Source: Nectonema munidae
Taxonomy: Eukaryota; Nematomorpha; Nectonematoida; Nectonematidae
Direction: 5' to 3'
Assembly (NCBI GenBank): GCA_030549495.1
Contig: JAUIRK010000953.1
Span: 896,001 to 960,000 of the forward strand
Length of the DNA stretch: 64,000 nt
The notes beneath the pieces were generated by a model. That model saw nothing but the letters and a program-made list of their open reading frames with translations, did not search any database and had not been told where the DNA came from. The position numbers and the translations under genes are program-made. This document shows, one piece after another, positions 11,340 to 22,242 of this stretch (position 1 is its first letter; each line of letters starts with the position of its first letter).

Positions 11340-12800
11340 CTTCTTTGCCTACACCTTATCCCCAAGTTGGTGGTCGGTGGCTGAGATCCGCTGTCTCCAC
11401 TTCTCTCTGTCCATTGCGGCGTCTTCTCTGAGTCCAAGCTCCTGTAGGTGCTCCTTCAGCCCATCTCCATCTTTTTCGTTGTCTCCCTCTGCTTCTTTTC
11501 CATAGCTTGACGCACGACATCGTCTTGCTTCTTCCTTAAAATATGCCCATACCACGGGAGTTTACAACGTTCTGCTACAGCCAGCACACTTCTCTCAACT
11601 CCTGTCTTTCTTCTAATTTCCTCATTTCTTTTTTTTCTTCTTAGAGTTACCCCCACCATCCTTCTATCATTTTAGTCGCCATTAATTTTCTTTAACCTCC
11701 AGCATTCACAACCATATGTCAAGACCGGTCGAACAATTATGGTATAAATCTTCGCTTTGAGTTTCATTGACATTCTTTTATCATTGATGATCGCTTTAAT
11801 CTCTTTTCATTTTAACCAACTGGCATTGACTCTTGCTTGGACATTCCTTTTACAGCTTCCATTATCCATAATTTGGGTTCTCAAGTATTTGAAATTTTCA
11901 CTTGTTTCAGGTTATTCCCGTGTCTATCTTCTGATTGCACTTAAATATCCTCATTTTTGGTACATATCATGATCTTCGTCTTTTCAGCATTCATCTTCAG
12001 CCCATATTTTTCCAAACTCTCTTGCCATTTTATAAGTCTCTTTCAAAGTTGTTCTTTGTTGTCTGCCAGTATTGCTAGGTCGTCAGCAAATAAAAGTTCC
12101 CATAAGTCTTCCTTTTTAAATGATTCGATAGTTCATCAACAACCAACGTAAACAATAATGGACTCAATGCCGAACCTTGATGCAGACCTATTTTTACTTC
12201 AAATTCTCTTGAAATTCCTTCTGCCGTTTTAATCGATGTCTTTGTATTTTTGTAGATTTCTTCCACCAATCTCATTAGTTTTTCGGATATTCCCTTTTTA
12301 CGCAAGCACCAATAGACTACTTCCCTATGAATAGTATCATATGCTTTCTCTCTAGATCTACAAATAAAACTGATGCATTTCCTTCAATTTTCTTTTCTAT
12401 TAATTGTCTTGTGATAAAAATCGCTTTATTGCACTCTTTCCAGGCATAAATCCAAATTGTTTTGGGTTTATCTGTATCACTGAACGTATTCGCTTGTCCA
12501 AAATTCTTTCTATTATTTTCAGTCCGTGCTACATTAACTTCACACACCACGATAGCTACCACATTCTAAAACATCACCTTTTTTCCAAGTGGGTACTAGT
12601 ACACTTTTCCATCAGTCTTCATATATATTTTTTCTTAAATCCAAACTCTGTTTAGTAGGTCTACCATCCATCTTATCGTTTCGTGTCCTCCTCTCTAATG
12701 CTAATCTCAAGTCCAGTTGTTTATAATTCTTCATTTTCCTGATTTGCTGCAATACTTCATTTTCATCTATTATCTTTTCTGGTCCTTCAAAGCTTCTAAA
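11340..12800 (-). mobile_element. Decayed RTE-type LINE, reverse transcriptase and C-terminal part
   Basis: On the minus strand, translated pieces line up in order with RTE-like ORF2 proteins. From the right: a region resembling EVLQQIRKMKN and WKSVLVPTWKKGDVLECGSY, then finger/palm pieces (RQLIEKKIEGNASVLFVDLE), then KGISEKLMRLVEEIYKNTKT and the RT motif KIGLHQGSALSPLLFTLVVD, and near the left end the C-terminal signature LPWYGHILRKKQDDVV. The YADD catalytic box lies in a damaged part and was not seen intact. Several frameshifts and stops separate the pieces (12317-12562, 12075-12305, 11456-11659, 11349-11555), so the copy is dead. The N-terminal endonuclease is absent. The 3' end is toward 11340, with no clear poly(A) tail. 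Confidence 0.75.
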
Positions 12801-12834
12801 ATTCCATTAAAAAAGAAAGCAGACGAATCGTCTT

Positions 12835-13270
12835 CAAAATTTTGGTCTTCAAAGTGTTAAGATAAGAATCACAACACTCATAAAATTAAAAAAAACTCTG
12901 ATGAAATCTTCACATTTGTCCTCCTGTTTTAGCTTTATCACAAGCATATTGAATGAAAAGATACTCTATTCTATTTTTTAAACTTTCTTTTAATTTATTC
13001 ATCTCAAACACAACATTGCTTGTAGTTGCTTTTGTTTTTTTCAATATTCAAAATAATTTTGTTAAATCTATTTGTCCGTGAACAAGCTTAAAAGCACTTG
13101 TCCAAAGTTATCTTGAAAAAACTTCTTTGTTAACATGAAAAATGTACTTGAGTCTTAAAGTAGTATTTCAAACCTTCAAGCACTCTCAATTGTGGGCAAC
13201 AAATAGATGAATCCGTGTACTTCCACTTTGAAGAACCTTCTTGTTATTAAAGTCTTTAATAATATTACTT
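12835..13270 (-). mobile_element. hAT transposase remnant, C-terminal half
   Basis: Minus-strand translation gives fragments such as CPQLRVLEGLKYYFKTQVH and MNKLKESLKNRIEYLFIQYA, which resemble the region after the catalytic core in an arthropod hAT transposase family. It is the partner of the N-terminal piece at 14424-14916: same strand, right order, separated by the Tc1/mariner element. Multiple stops and frameshifts show it is an old fossil, and the middle of the protein is missing. Confidence 0.5.
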
Positions 13271-13332
13271 TTTTATTTATTTCAGAGATAAATTAGATAG
13301 ATAAAATAATTGATTTCCAAACCTTTTTAAAA

Positions 13333-14423
13333 ATGACTACTCCACAAGAAAAAGCACAATGTGTTGTTTCTTGGTTTATCGAAACAAAATCTGATATTCA
13401 AACACAAAGAAATTACAAAACTAAATATGCAAAACAAGCTCCAGCACGTCAGTCGATTCGCAATTGGCATAAACAGTTTAGGGAAACTGAAACGTTGCTA
13501 CATAAACCGAAAAGTGGGAAGAAGACATCTAGCGTATTCATCAATCATTTATTCGGAGCCTAACTAAGTCCATCTAAAATCGTCTAAATGGACGTCCAGT
13601 TAAAAGCAAGCACTAAAGCCAGAACAAACCGATGCAAAAAGAATTTGCTCTTAACATTTTGAAAAAAAACGAAGAGAATGGTGACTTTCTCAACCTCATT
13701 TGTTTTAGCGATCAAGCAACTTTTCATGTGTCTGGAAAGCTTAACAAACATAATGCAAAAATTTGGGGAAGTGAAAATGCACACGTTATTAGAGAACATG
13801 AACGTGACAGCCCAAAGGCTAATGTGTTGTGCGGACTTTTGTGTAACAAAGTTATTGGACCGTTTTTATTTGAGAAAAAACAATAACAGCAAATATTTAC
13901 CTTGATACTCTAACCGAATATGTAACACCACAATTAGAAAAATTCTAGCCGCATATCTTCCTTCTGCAAGATGGAGCGCCGTCTTATTGGGGAATAGAAG
14001 TTAGTGAATTTTTGGATAAAAATTTCACTTGCACGCTGGATTGAAAGAGATGGCCCGATACATTGGGCCCCTCGTTCCCCGGATATAACACCTTTGGATT
14101 TTTTCTTTGGGGTCTACGTGAAAGATGTGTATCGTACCAAAGTAAAAGACATAAGTGATCTTAAAGAAAGAATAACTGCCGCTGTGGAGACAATTGATAA
14201 AAAAAAATGTCAAGAAGAACGTGGAATGAAATAGAATATCGTTTAGATGTCCTCTGTGCTACAAATGGGGCTCATATAGAAATTTATTAATGCTTTAAAA
14301 AAAACTTGACTATTTAAACTTATATTGACTTATTTAATTTGATTACTTAATTTTGATTGGCTATTTACTTGATATTATTTAAACATATTTTTTTAATTGT
14401 CTAAACACTTTGTGGACACCCTG
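13333..14423 (+). mobile_element. Decayed Tc1/mariner-superfamily transposon
   Basis: The first frame (13333-13563) starts MTTPQEKAQCVVSWFIETKS and includes a helix-turn-helix region ending RQSIRNWHKQF. A second frame (13632-13886) has the first catalytic block FSDQATFHVSG and the downstream phrase ENAHVIREHERDSPKANVL. A third region carries LQDGAP (second Asp) and RSPDITPLDFF (third Asp), so the DDD-type triad of this arthropod family is recognisable. At least three frame changes and a deletion after the DNA-binding domain inactivate it. The right terminus is cactttgtggacaccctg, ending at 14423 and followed by TA, the usual target. No matching left terminus was found, so the left end is lost. 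Confidence 0.85.
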
Positions 14424-14916
14424 TATTGCTTTTTATAGAAAAAAATTTGACTATACTTGTACCAATTTTGAAATCTTTTCTGTTTGAAGATGCATCTATT
14501 GTAATTGAAATAAATTTAGCTTTCAGGAAATTATTTTCTAATTCCTCAAAAATTAACAGAGTAATTTTATTTGATATAATTTCCCTAGTTTTAGTTTTTG
14601 CAGACCTAAATTTAGGACGATATAATTTAACAATGAGTCTAGAAGTACAATCAGAAATTTTAGAATTCCTGTTTGCGAAGTCGCATGATTCAAAATGGAA
14701 TTTTTGAAAAAACTTCCTAAACTTGATTTTGGGGCAGCTAATTTTAAACTTGAGTACTGTCTGTCTTTCAGAATTAATATCACTTTTTATATTTGAACCC
14801 AGAACTCGGTAAAACATTGAGAATATTTTACTCCATCAATTTTGTCTTCAAGCTTTTTCAAAAAAGGCGATCTTTTTGTTATTTCGGATTAAATGAGCGC
14901 TTTTTCGTTTAGGCAT
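14424..14916 (-). mobile_element. hAT transposase remnant, N-terminal half
   Basis: The minus-strand frame begins MPKRKSAHLIRNNKKIAFFE, breaks, and continues in the 138-codon frame with DCTSRLIVKLYRPKFRSAKT and KFISITIDASSNRKDF. The latter looks like the DAS/DDS block around the first catalytic residue in arthropod hAT transposases. The frame is cut at FFSIKS exactly where the Tc1/mariner terminus begins, showing that the mariner inserted into this older hAT copy. Confidence 0.6.
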
Positions 14917-15217
14917 AATAAAAAATTGTTTTTATAAATAATTATAACAAAAGCATAGACTCGGATAATAATTTTATTTTATGATGCGATAATTTCGAGA
15001 AATGAAAATTGATTATTTATTTATTGTTTTTGAAATTTTTCAATCTTTAAAGGCGACACCAAGACAAGAATGTGAAATCCCAACTTTCCAGCTCTAACCA
15101 GGACATACGGAAAGCATGTAGACCACCTCGTTAATACGAAGAGAACTTTTAAAAACACTCTTCGGATAATGAAATTGCCCAGATTGTGAAAGAAGAGTCT
15201 TTATCCAAATAAAATTT

Positions 15218-15795
15218 TTGGGGAGATAAATTTTTGTCCACTCTATACTCATCAACCGATCTTCAACTACCAACTGGAAGAGGAGGGTGGCGAGTTGCTG
15301 TGGTTGGAGTTTGACTTTTTTGGTCTATCGCTTTTGAGATGGGTTCTGCCGCTTTTCGAAAAATTTTCCAGCTTTTGAATGCTAAAATTTTTATTGGCAC
15401 ACGTTGAGCATATGCATCCTTGGCTTAATATTTCTTTGTTTTTTTTTTACTTTTTTTCATCGATTTATGTTTTTATATAAATATTTAGACTATTTAAATT
15501 ATGTAAACCAATTTTTACTTCTTGAAGAATGATTGATAATAAAAATAAAATAAAAAGTCGCTACGACAACTCTTTTAAAGAAGAATGGATTCAAAAATTG
15601 AATTTATTATTACTAAATCCAAAGTAGGTTCTTCCCATGCATTTTTTCGTACTTGCAAAAAAATGCATAAAAAAATTTTGGGTCGTTTTCGAAAAAAAGT
15701 CTACCGCGTTGGTCTTCTCTGAGGTTGGCAACTATGGAGTTGGAAAGTTAAAGATCTATTGATGACCATAGTGGTCAAAAATTTATCCCCCGAAC
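15218..15795. mobile_element. Inverted-repeat (foldback-type) element
   Basis: The left end ttggggagataaatttttgt at 15218 onward is matched by its approximate reverse complement tcaaaaatttatcccccgaa ending near 15795. The arms stay recognisable for 50-60 bp. The inside is non-coding and no clear target duplication was seen. Class is unassigned. Confidence 0.5.
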
Positions 15796-16391
15796 GAAGA
15801 CATTTATTTTACTTGTGAATTTACTCTTTATAATTTTCACGTCTTTTTCAATGGCTCAGCGCTACTTCATTTATATATCAGTAATATGACTCCAATATTT
15901 TGCGAAAAATGTTTTTATTAAAACAAGGCCTGAAATGTATTCCTCGCATATTCAGAAATATCTCATATGGAAAGTATTGAACGTTTTATTAATTAATTAA
16001 TTTTTGGAATGCTCATTGATTCCACTTATACTATTTTATGCTTGAAAGCGCAAATTGAATTTTTGTTATTCATCGATTATATATATACACACTAATAAAA
16101 ACATTTTGTCACTATTCCACGCATTTTTCAAGGTTGTTTCTCCTTCCAATTTTATAAACAATTTAACTCGACGCAATTCCAGCGCGTTTCCTCTTTCTAT
16201 TTTTTCTTACTTGTGTAAGTTTTTTCCATTCTTTATCATGAAAGTGAATCATCATCATCATATGTTGTGTATAGCGCGAACATTTTCTTCACATCCTTTT
16301 TGAAGGTTAATAAAATTCATTAAAAAAGATTTTCAAAAGCTTATAAAATGTTAATCTACCTCATTTCTCTAGCACTAACACATGGTTTAGT
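15796..16391. other. Intron, no recognised feature
   Basis: A+T-rich intron between ASPP exons C and D. The open frame at 16055-16303 is hydrophobic and low complexity and is not supported as a gene. Confidence 0.5.
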
Positions 16392-16785
16392 CAGGGGTTC
16401 TTAACCATTATTAAGTCATGGACGCCTTTAAGAAGTTGGTTTATGAAGTTAGGGACCCTCTACAAGGAAATGTTCGCATAAAAAGACATAAAACAACTTC
16501 TCACACACTTAATATTTGTACTTTGACATGAATTATTTGATCTCAAATGACGTCAAATACACGTAGCAAGGCAAAGCAAATTTTACGAAAATTCAAAGAG
16601 AAAAGACAAAAAACTGCCGCTTTCTAAGTTTGCTTTTTTTTCTTTTTTTACAATTACAAATTGGTTGATTATTATTTTCACTCATTTTGAGTTTTTTTTA
16701 CGAAAATGAACAACTGTTTTGGCCCCCTTGAGACCCAGCCATGAACTCCCTTTATGTGTCCATGGACCCCAGGTTAAGAACCAGA
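16392..16785. mobile_element. hAT-type miniature element
   Basis: The left end caggggttcttaacc is matched by ggttaagaaccagag at the right end, a classic pairing for non-autonomous hAT elements. Flanking ggtttagt and ggtttaaa look like a decayed 8-bp target duplication. It encodes nothing and has subterminal phrases (catggacccc, catggacgcc) common in these repeats. Confidence 0.7.
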
Positions 16786-17408
16786 GGTTTAAAAGTGAGC
16801 AGACATGAGAGTGAGTGAGTTCATTCATCGGCCGCTCATGAAGTCAAAAGTTTAACCCCCTTTTAATTCCCACGAGATGTATGAATATTTTTTGAAATAT
16901 TTTACCTTTTTTTCAATGAATTTACAACATTACCGGTTAGATAAAATTTTGAATAAACTGACCAAATGTCGTCGACAAAAATTCATTCATTTTTCAATTT
17001 TAATACTCCATTTAAAAGGAAATTTCATATTGATTACGAAAATGTATAAAAATTTTAAATCTAAATTTATTTGTTTACTTTTTTACGCATGACAAAATGA
17101 CAAAAATTCAAACTTCGAACTCCAAAAAAATTAATAAATCATTCGATTCAACTTACACCTACCTCTATCAGAATACGTCTTAAAATGTTGTAATTTTCAA
17201 CAGCCTCTACAAGTGTACAAATACTATACATTTTTAGAATCCTTTCATCATGCTATTTAATACTTTGAATTCAATTATTTTACATTGTTTAGAAAAAAAT
17301 GAAATTTTTTATTAAAAATTTATTGCATTCGAGGATTTCTAACAAGATCTTTACTGATAAAAAACCCCCATTAAAATTGTCATCTTTATCGATAAAAATA
17401 TATTTGCC

Positions 17409-17532
17409 CTCTACGTTAGTAGATAGTGTTGTATATCTTGTTTGTCAAACTGTGCTTCTCATTTTGTGTGGATAATAAATGCGTTCATTGTAATCGATCT
17501 GCCCCCTATTAACACTATTTTCCCTCTAATTC
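17409..17532 (+). repeat. Inverted repeat arm 1, upstream of ASPP exon D
   Basis: This approximately 124-bp stretch matches the reverse complement of 18790-18915. Shared blocks include agtgttgtata, caaactgtgc, attttgtgtggata and attttccctc. By eye identity is about 75-80% with small gaps. It lies about 100 bp upstream of the exon's acceptor. Confidence 0.8.
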
Positions 17533-17633
17533 TAAACGAAAATTGTTTCTTATTTATTTGAAGATTTTCTATTCTTAAACAAAATGCGAAATTTGATTAT
17601 TTCAAGATTTGTCTTATATCTCTGCTTTTTTAG

Positions 17634-17926
17634 TTTTCGATGCGATTTCCTTCAAACGCCCATCACTGAATTCTTCGAACACGCAACTCTCGGGTGCTCG
17701 TGAAATTGCGCCAAACGCCAAAAAGAACGAGTGTTTGCGAAGCGTGCAGAATCCCACCAAAAAATCGGCCTCATCTCTTCCCTTCAAGTCGTGCTTGAAG
17801 AATACGAAAGGCAAATCCGGGAGACAGAGGAGTTCGCCTTCAAGCGTTGTTTTTGATCCATTTTCCATTTTGTTGGACGCATCCTTAGAAGGAGAACTGG
17901 ATCTTGTTATTCAATCTGTTCAAAAA
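17634..17926 (+). CDS. ASPP: ASPP gene, exon D: PP1-docking region and start of ankyrin domain
   Basis: The acceptor is ctgcttttttag; the donor is AAA|GTAGGC, phase 0. The exon encodes a basic Ser-rich segment (RPSLNSSNTQLSGAREI, KSCLKNTKGKSGRQRSS) and then SSVVFDPFSILLDASLEGEL. The last phrase is the hallmark of ASPP proteins, where the equivalent of human RVKFNPLALLLDSSLEGEF begins the ankyrin domain. SVVF occupies the position of the RVxF-like PP1-docking motif; valine replaces the usual basic second residue, so PP1 affinity may differ (inference). ASPP proteins recruit protein phosphatase 1 and bind p53-family proteins through the ankyrin-SH3 end. The exon sits in the loop of the inverted repeat pair at 17409 and 18790. 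Confidence 0.93.
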
Positions 17927-18789
17927 GTAGGCATTTACATCCTGTCTCCTTTTTATCGTGACTGCTTTGTTGTGTGTGTGGGTATATTTACTTTTTCAGG
18001 GATAGAGGGAACAATTTATTGGAGAGCCTACCTAAACTACCACTCCTCTTTGCCTCCTTGCCTTTGTTTCATTAAGCCGATTGTTCCCAAAAAATTCACT
18101 TATTTAAAACTTCGTGACGAATGAATTGTTTGCTCTCTATCCCTGTCTACTTTTTACACGCAAATTTAATGGGTCATCATCTCTTCAGTACCTATTTATA
18201 TACACTCTCAACACTATTCCGTTTTACGACTGCTGATTTACTCAAAGCCTTTTGTTCTTCTTCTGAGTGAGTATCGACCACACAACAGGCAAAGTGTTAT
18301 TTTATATGTGTATTTAAACTATCTTCTCCGTTTGTGATAGCCCTGCACATGTGGCAATTCTCAACGGGTCGTTGAGTTTGTGTGCTTGAGTTCATTATGC
18401 ACATATTTATTATTCCATCAGTTCATCTTTTTGGTATTGAAGGATTAGTTTGGAGTGGAGATTATGTATGATTGATTCTGTTGATATCCATACCGATGCA
18501 CCAGATTTATGTCTTAAGCCTTTTTTAGATCCCACATAAGAGATAAAGCGTCCTTTAGTCATACCCTTATTTATTTTACTGTCAACATTTGCAACGCATC
18601 ATTTGTCAAATTCAAGGAAGAGAGAGGATTTAAATGTATTTTAACCGGATTTGGAAATCAACCCCTTCAATATCCGCATCTTAAATAATTGAAAATTAAA
18701 AACTTAATATTTAAAAACCGAAAGCGTCTCTCTGTCCATTTTGGATCATTGGTATTAAAGGGGTAAATAAATAATAGGGCAATATTCTT

Positions 18790-18915
18790 TGGGAATTTGA
18801 GGGAAAATGGTCTCAATATGCATATGGATTACGGTGGTGTATGTGAACGTATTTATCCACACAAAATGATGCACAGTTTGGCAAACAAGGTATACAACAC
18901 TGTCCAATGTAGAGG
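18790..18915 (-). repeat. Inverted repeat arm 2, downstream of ASPP exon D
   Basis: Reverse complement partner of 17409-17532, with matching blocks gagggaaaatgg, tatccacacaaaat, gcacagtttg and tatacaacact. The pair could form a long intramolecular RNA duplex with a loop of about 1.26 kb holding exon D. Confidence 0.8.
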
Positions 18916-19122
18916 ATTCTCCCCAGCCCCCATATTATTTGAGTCTATTCATCACAATTTATCAACCTAACTTCTAATATTTTAAAGTTTATTTTACTGA
19001 TAATATTCTAATATAAAAACATGAAATCACAAAAAATTTCGTGTGAATGATTTATTAGAAAAAAACGGTATAAACAGAACAGCTTATTCAGACGTAACCT
19101 AAATGTTAAGTATGCGTTAACC

Positions 19123-19215
19123 TGGACATGCATGGGCAACCTACTGCCTGCGGGTCAAATCAGGCCCGCGAAGACTTTTCACCCGGCCCGCAGAGACCTT
19201 TAAAAACGCTTTTCC
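19123..19215 (+). mobile_element. Terminal fragment of a hAT element
   Basis: The segment from atgggcaacctactgcctgc through repeated ggcccgc words resembles the left end of the complete hAT at 52008. That element shows the same pattern of gggcaacct followed by several ggcccgc words. No matching right end is present, so this is a solitary decayed terminus of a related family. Confidence 0.55.
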
Positions 19216-19643
19216 TATATTCATAGATTTTGCAAAGAAAAAAATGTCATTATTTGGGAGTACTTATAAATGTGAGTAGCTGTTTACGAAAATGAAATAC
19301 GCAAGATCAAGACTGTCAGATAATCCTCCAGAATAGCCGCCTCCAGTATTTCACCAAATATTGAGGAGACACTGGTGAAGAAACACAAAAGCCCAAGTTT
19401 CGCATTAGAATGACGTTTTCATAACCATTCTATATAAAGCAAGAGCAAAAAATCAGTAGTATAATAAGTGTATATATGAAAGCATAAGTGCGTACATATT
19501 TTGTAAATCTATAATAATAATAATTAGAGCTTCTGGCCCTTACCAGGCTTTGAAAACATAATAAACAGTTTTATTTAAATGGGTGCTGAGAAAAAAAGGG
19601 TTGAGAAGTATTTATAAGCGCTAATTCTTCTTTTACATCTTAG

Positions 19644-19777
19644 GTAAAAAATCCGAGCATGTCGAGAGATGACGGCATCACGGCTTTGCACAACGCTATT
19701 TGTGCAGGACACATGCATATCGTGAAATACCTCGTTGAGTACGGCTGCGACATCAATGCCCAAGATAGCGATGGATG
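19644..19777 (+). CDS. ASPP: ASPP gene, exon E: ankyrin repeat 2
   Basis: The acceptor is acatcttag; the donor is GGATG|GTAAAA, phase 2. The exon encodes [20 protein letters not shown], then [20 protein letters not shown] and DSDGW. This is a canonical ankyrin repeat (GxTALHxAxxxGHxxIVxxLV) and closely parallels human ASPP2 ([20 protein letters not shown]). The tryptophan codon is split across the junction and completed by the first base of exon F. All hallmark helix and loop positions are present. Confidence 0.95.
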
Positions 19778-21801
19778 GTAAAATGACCTCTTTATTATTC
19801 CTATACTCTTCGCACAGTCACATCTTGCCACTTAACATTCTATTTACAATTCATTAGACACAACAATTTCAAGTAGATGCAATTTTATTAACAACTATCT
19901 TTTATTCCAATTTATAAAAAAAAATATTTTTTCCAATTTATAAAAAAAAATTATTTTTTTAATTTTTTTTTCAGCAAAAATAAATCTAAAAAAATATTAT
20001 TTTTATATATTTTAAATTTTATGAAAACGTGTATGTAGTTATAAATTATTATTATTATTATTATTATTATGTGTATTCAGTTTGTTAGTTCTTCGTTATT
20101 TGGTGTCTTCATAGGCAAAAATTGTTTGCAATATAAGTTTAGAATAGTTAGTAATCAGGAGGAAATGATTGAAAATTCATTTTAAGCAACGAAATCTCTC
20201 CAAACTGCTTTCTCTACTCCCTGTTCCGCTCTGGTATTTGGATTCATAAAATCTCCAGTCTTTAGCCTATAACTCCCTTCTTAAACTTTTCCTAAAGTGT
20301 CTTTCACATGAGATCTCTATCTCATGTGGAAATATATATATTTTGAGGTATAGGAATAAAGAAGTCATTGATCTACAACGCACTTGATATATATATATAT
20401 ATATAGCGATGAAAAGTTTAAATAGGAAGGCTGATAAAATGGGAATTATATTCATCATACCCCTCTCCATTTTATGTGGAATAAAGCAAAGCATATGACA
20501 ACTAGTTTGTGGCTAGTTATGAGAAACAATAAGAACACATCTACATATAAGTATTATTATATGCACATCCAGAACCGTGCTTTAACCCTCTCATCTCCCC
20601 CTTCAATCCCCGGGTTTAGAGGGGGGGGGGCGGCTTATCCAAAGCTGTACTTTGAGATCACCTCGTGTTAAAGACACACATATATTTGTATTTGTGCACA
20701 TTTTCTTTATTTGAATATTTATCATTCAAAGCAGAGCTGGGGATTAGGAGTAAGATTAAGGAGTAAAGAAGTATATTTGTTACTCCAATACTGTGATTGA
20801 ATGAATGATTAAATCTATCTTATTTTTAAGAACTAACATGATTTGATGCAATGTTGATATTATAATTTAACTTTTCTTTCACTTAGTTGTTTTTATTTTT
20901 TTAAGTATTGAATAATTTTCTTTAAATGTTAGGCAATCTGCTTAGCAACATTTAATTGAAATTTGATTGGTAATTCTACTAAGCTCTTAAAGTTTGCTTG
21001 ATGATTCCTAAGACAATGACAACATATTTTTAGGATAATATTTTTTACTCTGGAGAGTAAGAATAATTCTAAAAAATGCACTACTCCCCACACCTGATTT
21101 AATGTTAACATCCTTGAAATCTTCTTCATAACAGAAATACAGAGATTTTTGTATACACCAAAATCTTTGTTATTTTAAAAAATATTCAAATTTGGCTTAT
21201 TAAATGTGAGCATATAATATAAAACAATAAAGCAATTATTTTCTCAGAAAGACAAAAATTGTGTCATGGAATAAAAAAATTATTGCAAATTTTGTTGAAG
21301 TTAATTTGCTCCATTTGGTTATCTGCAATTTCCACTTCACTACTAACTTTGAAGCTTTTTTTGGGAAATGTTAGAACAAACTGAACTCCTCATTAATTAA
21401 ATTAAACGCTTCCATCTCTTCTGAAGTGTCGTTATCTGATTTTTGCGAGCACACCCACACCTCTCTCAAGTTAATTCATTTCTACTCCATATTTATTTTC
21501 TTCATTCTTGAAAGATTCGAGAATCTCGAAAAAAAAAAGAGTTTTCTATTCGTATTGATTTACGTAATCTACAAAGAATGTGATTTGCATTAAAGTAAAT
21601 TAACTGTATTACAACATAACGATCACAATCTCTTTATTTGTTCCGATTTTTCTTTCCGATACACCCCAAATGGTAAAGCTTTTAAAATTTAATTTGGTTG
21701 AAATCTGCTGGAAGCGCGCACTTGTTTACTGATTTCTTGGTGGCGCTTTCCGTATCAGAAATGTTTCTCTCGATTTTTCATCCTTCTCTTCCTTTATTTA
21801 G
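19778..21801. other. Intron between ASPP exons E and F
   Basis: Contains an (ATT)n microsatellite at about 20046-20070, a short (TA)n run near 20390 and a G-run near 20622. No gene or element was identified; the open frame at 20267-20494 is low-complexity hydrophobic sequence. Confidence 0.6.
20046..20070. repeat. (ATT)8 microsatellite
   Basis: About eight perfect ATT units in an intron. Confidence 0.95.
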
Positions 21802-21992
21802 GACGCCGTTGCATTGCGCAGCATCCTGTAACAATTTGAGAATGATTCAGTACTTGGTTGAACACGGCGCCAACATCTTCGCCACTACGATCTCAGATCA
21901 AGATACACCGGTTCAAAAGTGTGACAATGACGAAGACAACTACACTGCTGACACTGACAGTGAAGATGAATTTTGTCAACGCTATTTACTAA
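21802..21992 (+). CDS. ASPP: ASPP gene, exon F: ankyrin repeats 3-4
   Basis: The acceptor is cctttatttag; the donor is CTAA|GTAAAT, phase 1. The exon begins by completing W and reads [20 protein letters not shown], then [15 protein letters not shown] and [20 protein letters not shown]. Human ASPP2 has [20 protein letters not shown] at the same place and [20 protein letters not shown] in the next part, so order and length fit. The acidic stretch [16 protein letters not shown] is a little longer and more acidic than in vertebrates. The phase-1 end joins exon G as ...RYLLK-VQDDIGS, matching human FLYGVQEKMG in layout. Confidence 0.95.
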
Positions 21993-22242
21993 GTAAATTT
22001 CTATATTGTCTTTTATCTTGACATATAAGGGACGCAGCGTGTGTGTATATCTGCATGTATACCAGGGAGAGGGGGATTAAAAGATATGTTAGGTTGGTGA
22101 GTAGACTTTCTATTTTACTTTACTTGCTTTACGGCTGATTTTCAGGCACAAATTCCTTTAAAATGGCTTATAAAAATTATTAAAAAAAATACCCCCAAAT
22201 CATTTTAAGGATGTGCGACCCTGATGTATACTACATACATAT

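Larger units (their letters stand above)
17927..19643. other. Intron between ASPP exons D and E
   Basis: Contains the second inverted-repeat arm (18790-18915) and a hAT-end fragment (from about 19123). No gene was seen; the apparent extension of the exon D frame to 18124 is intronic read-through. Confidence 0.7.

Noticed and set aside
17927-18124. Continuation of the exon D open frame to 18124
   Set aside because: It follows a good donor (AAA|GTAGGC), and the homology continues instead at 19644. The extra residues are intron read-through.
21993-22021. Stop codon shortly after the ankyrin exon at about 22020
   Set aside because: It lies beyond the donor; the joined frame to the SH3 exon matches ASPP proteins.
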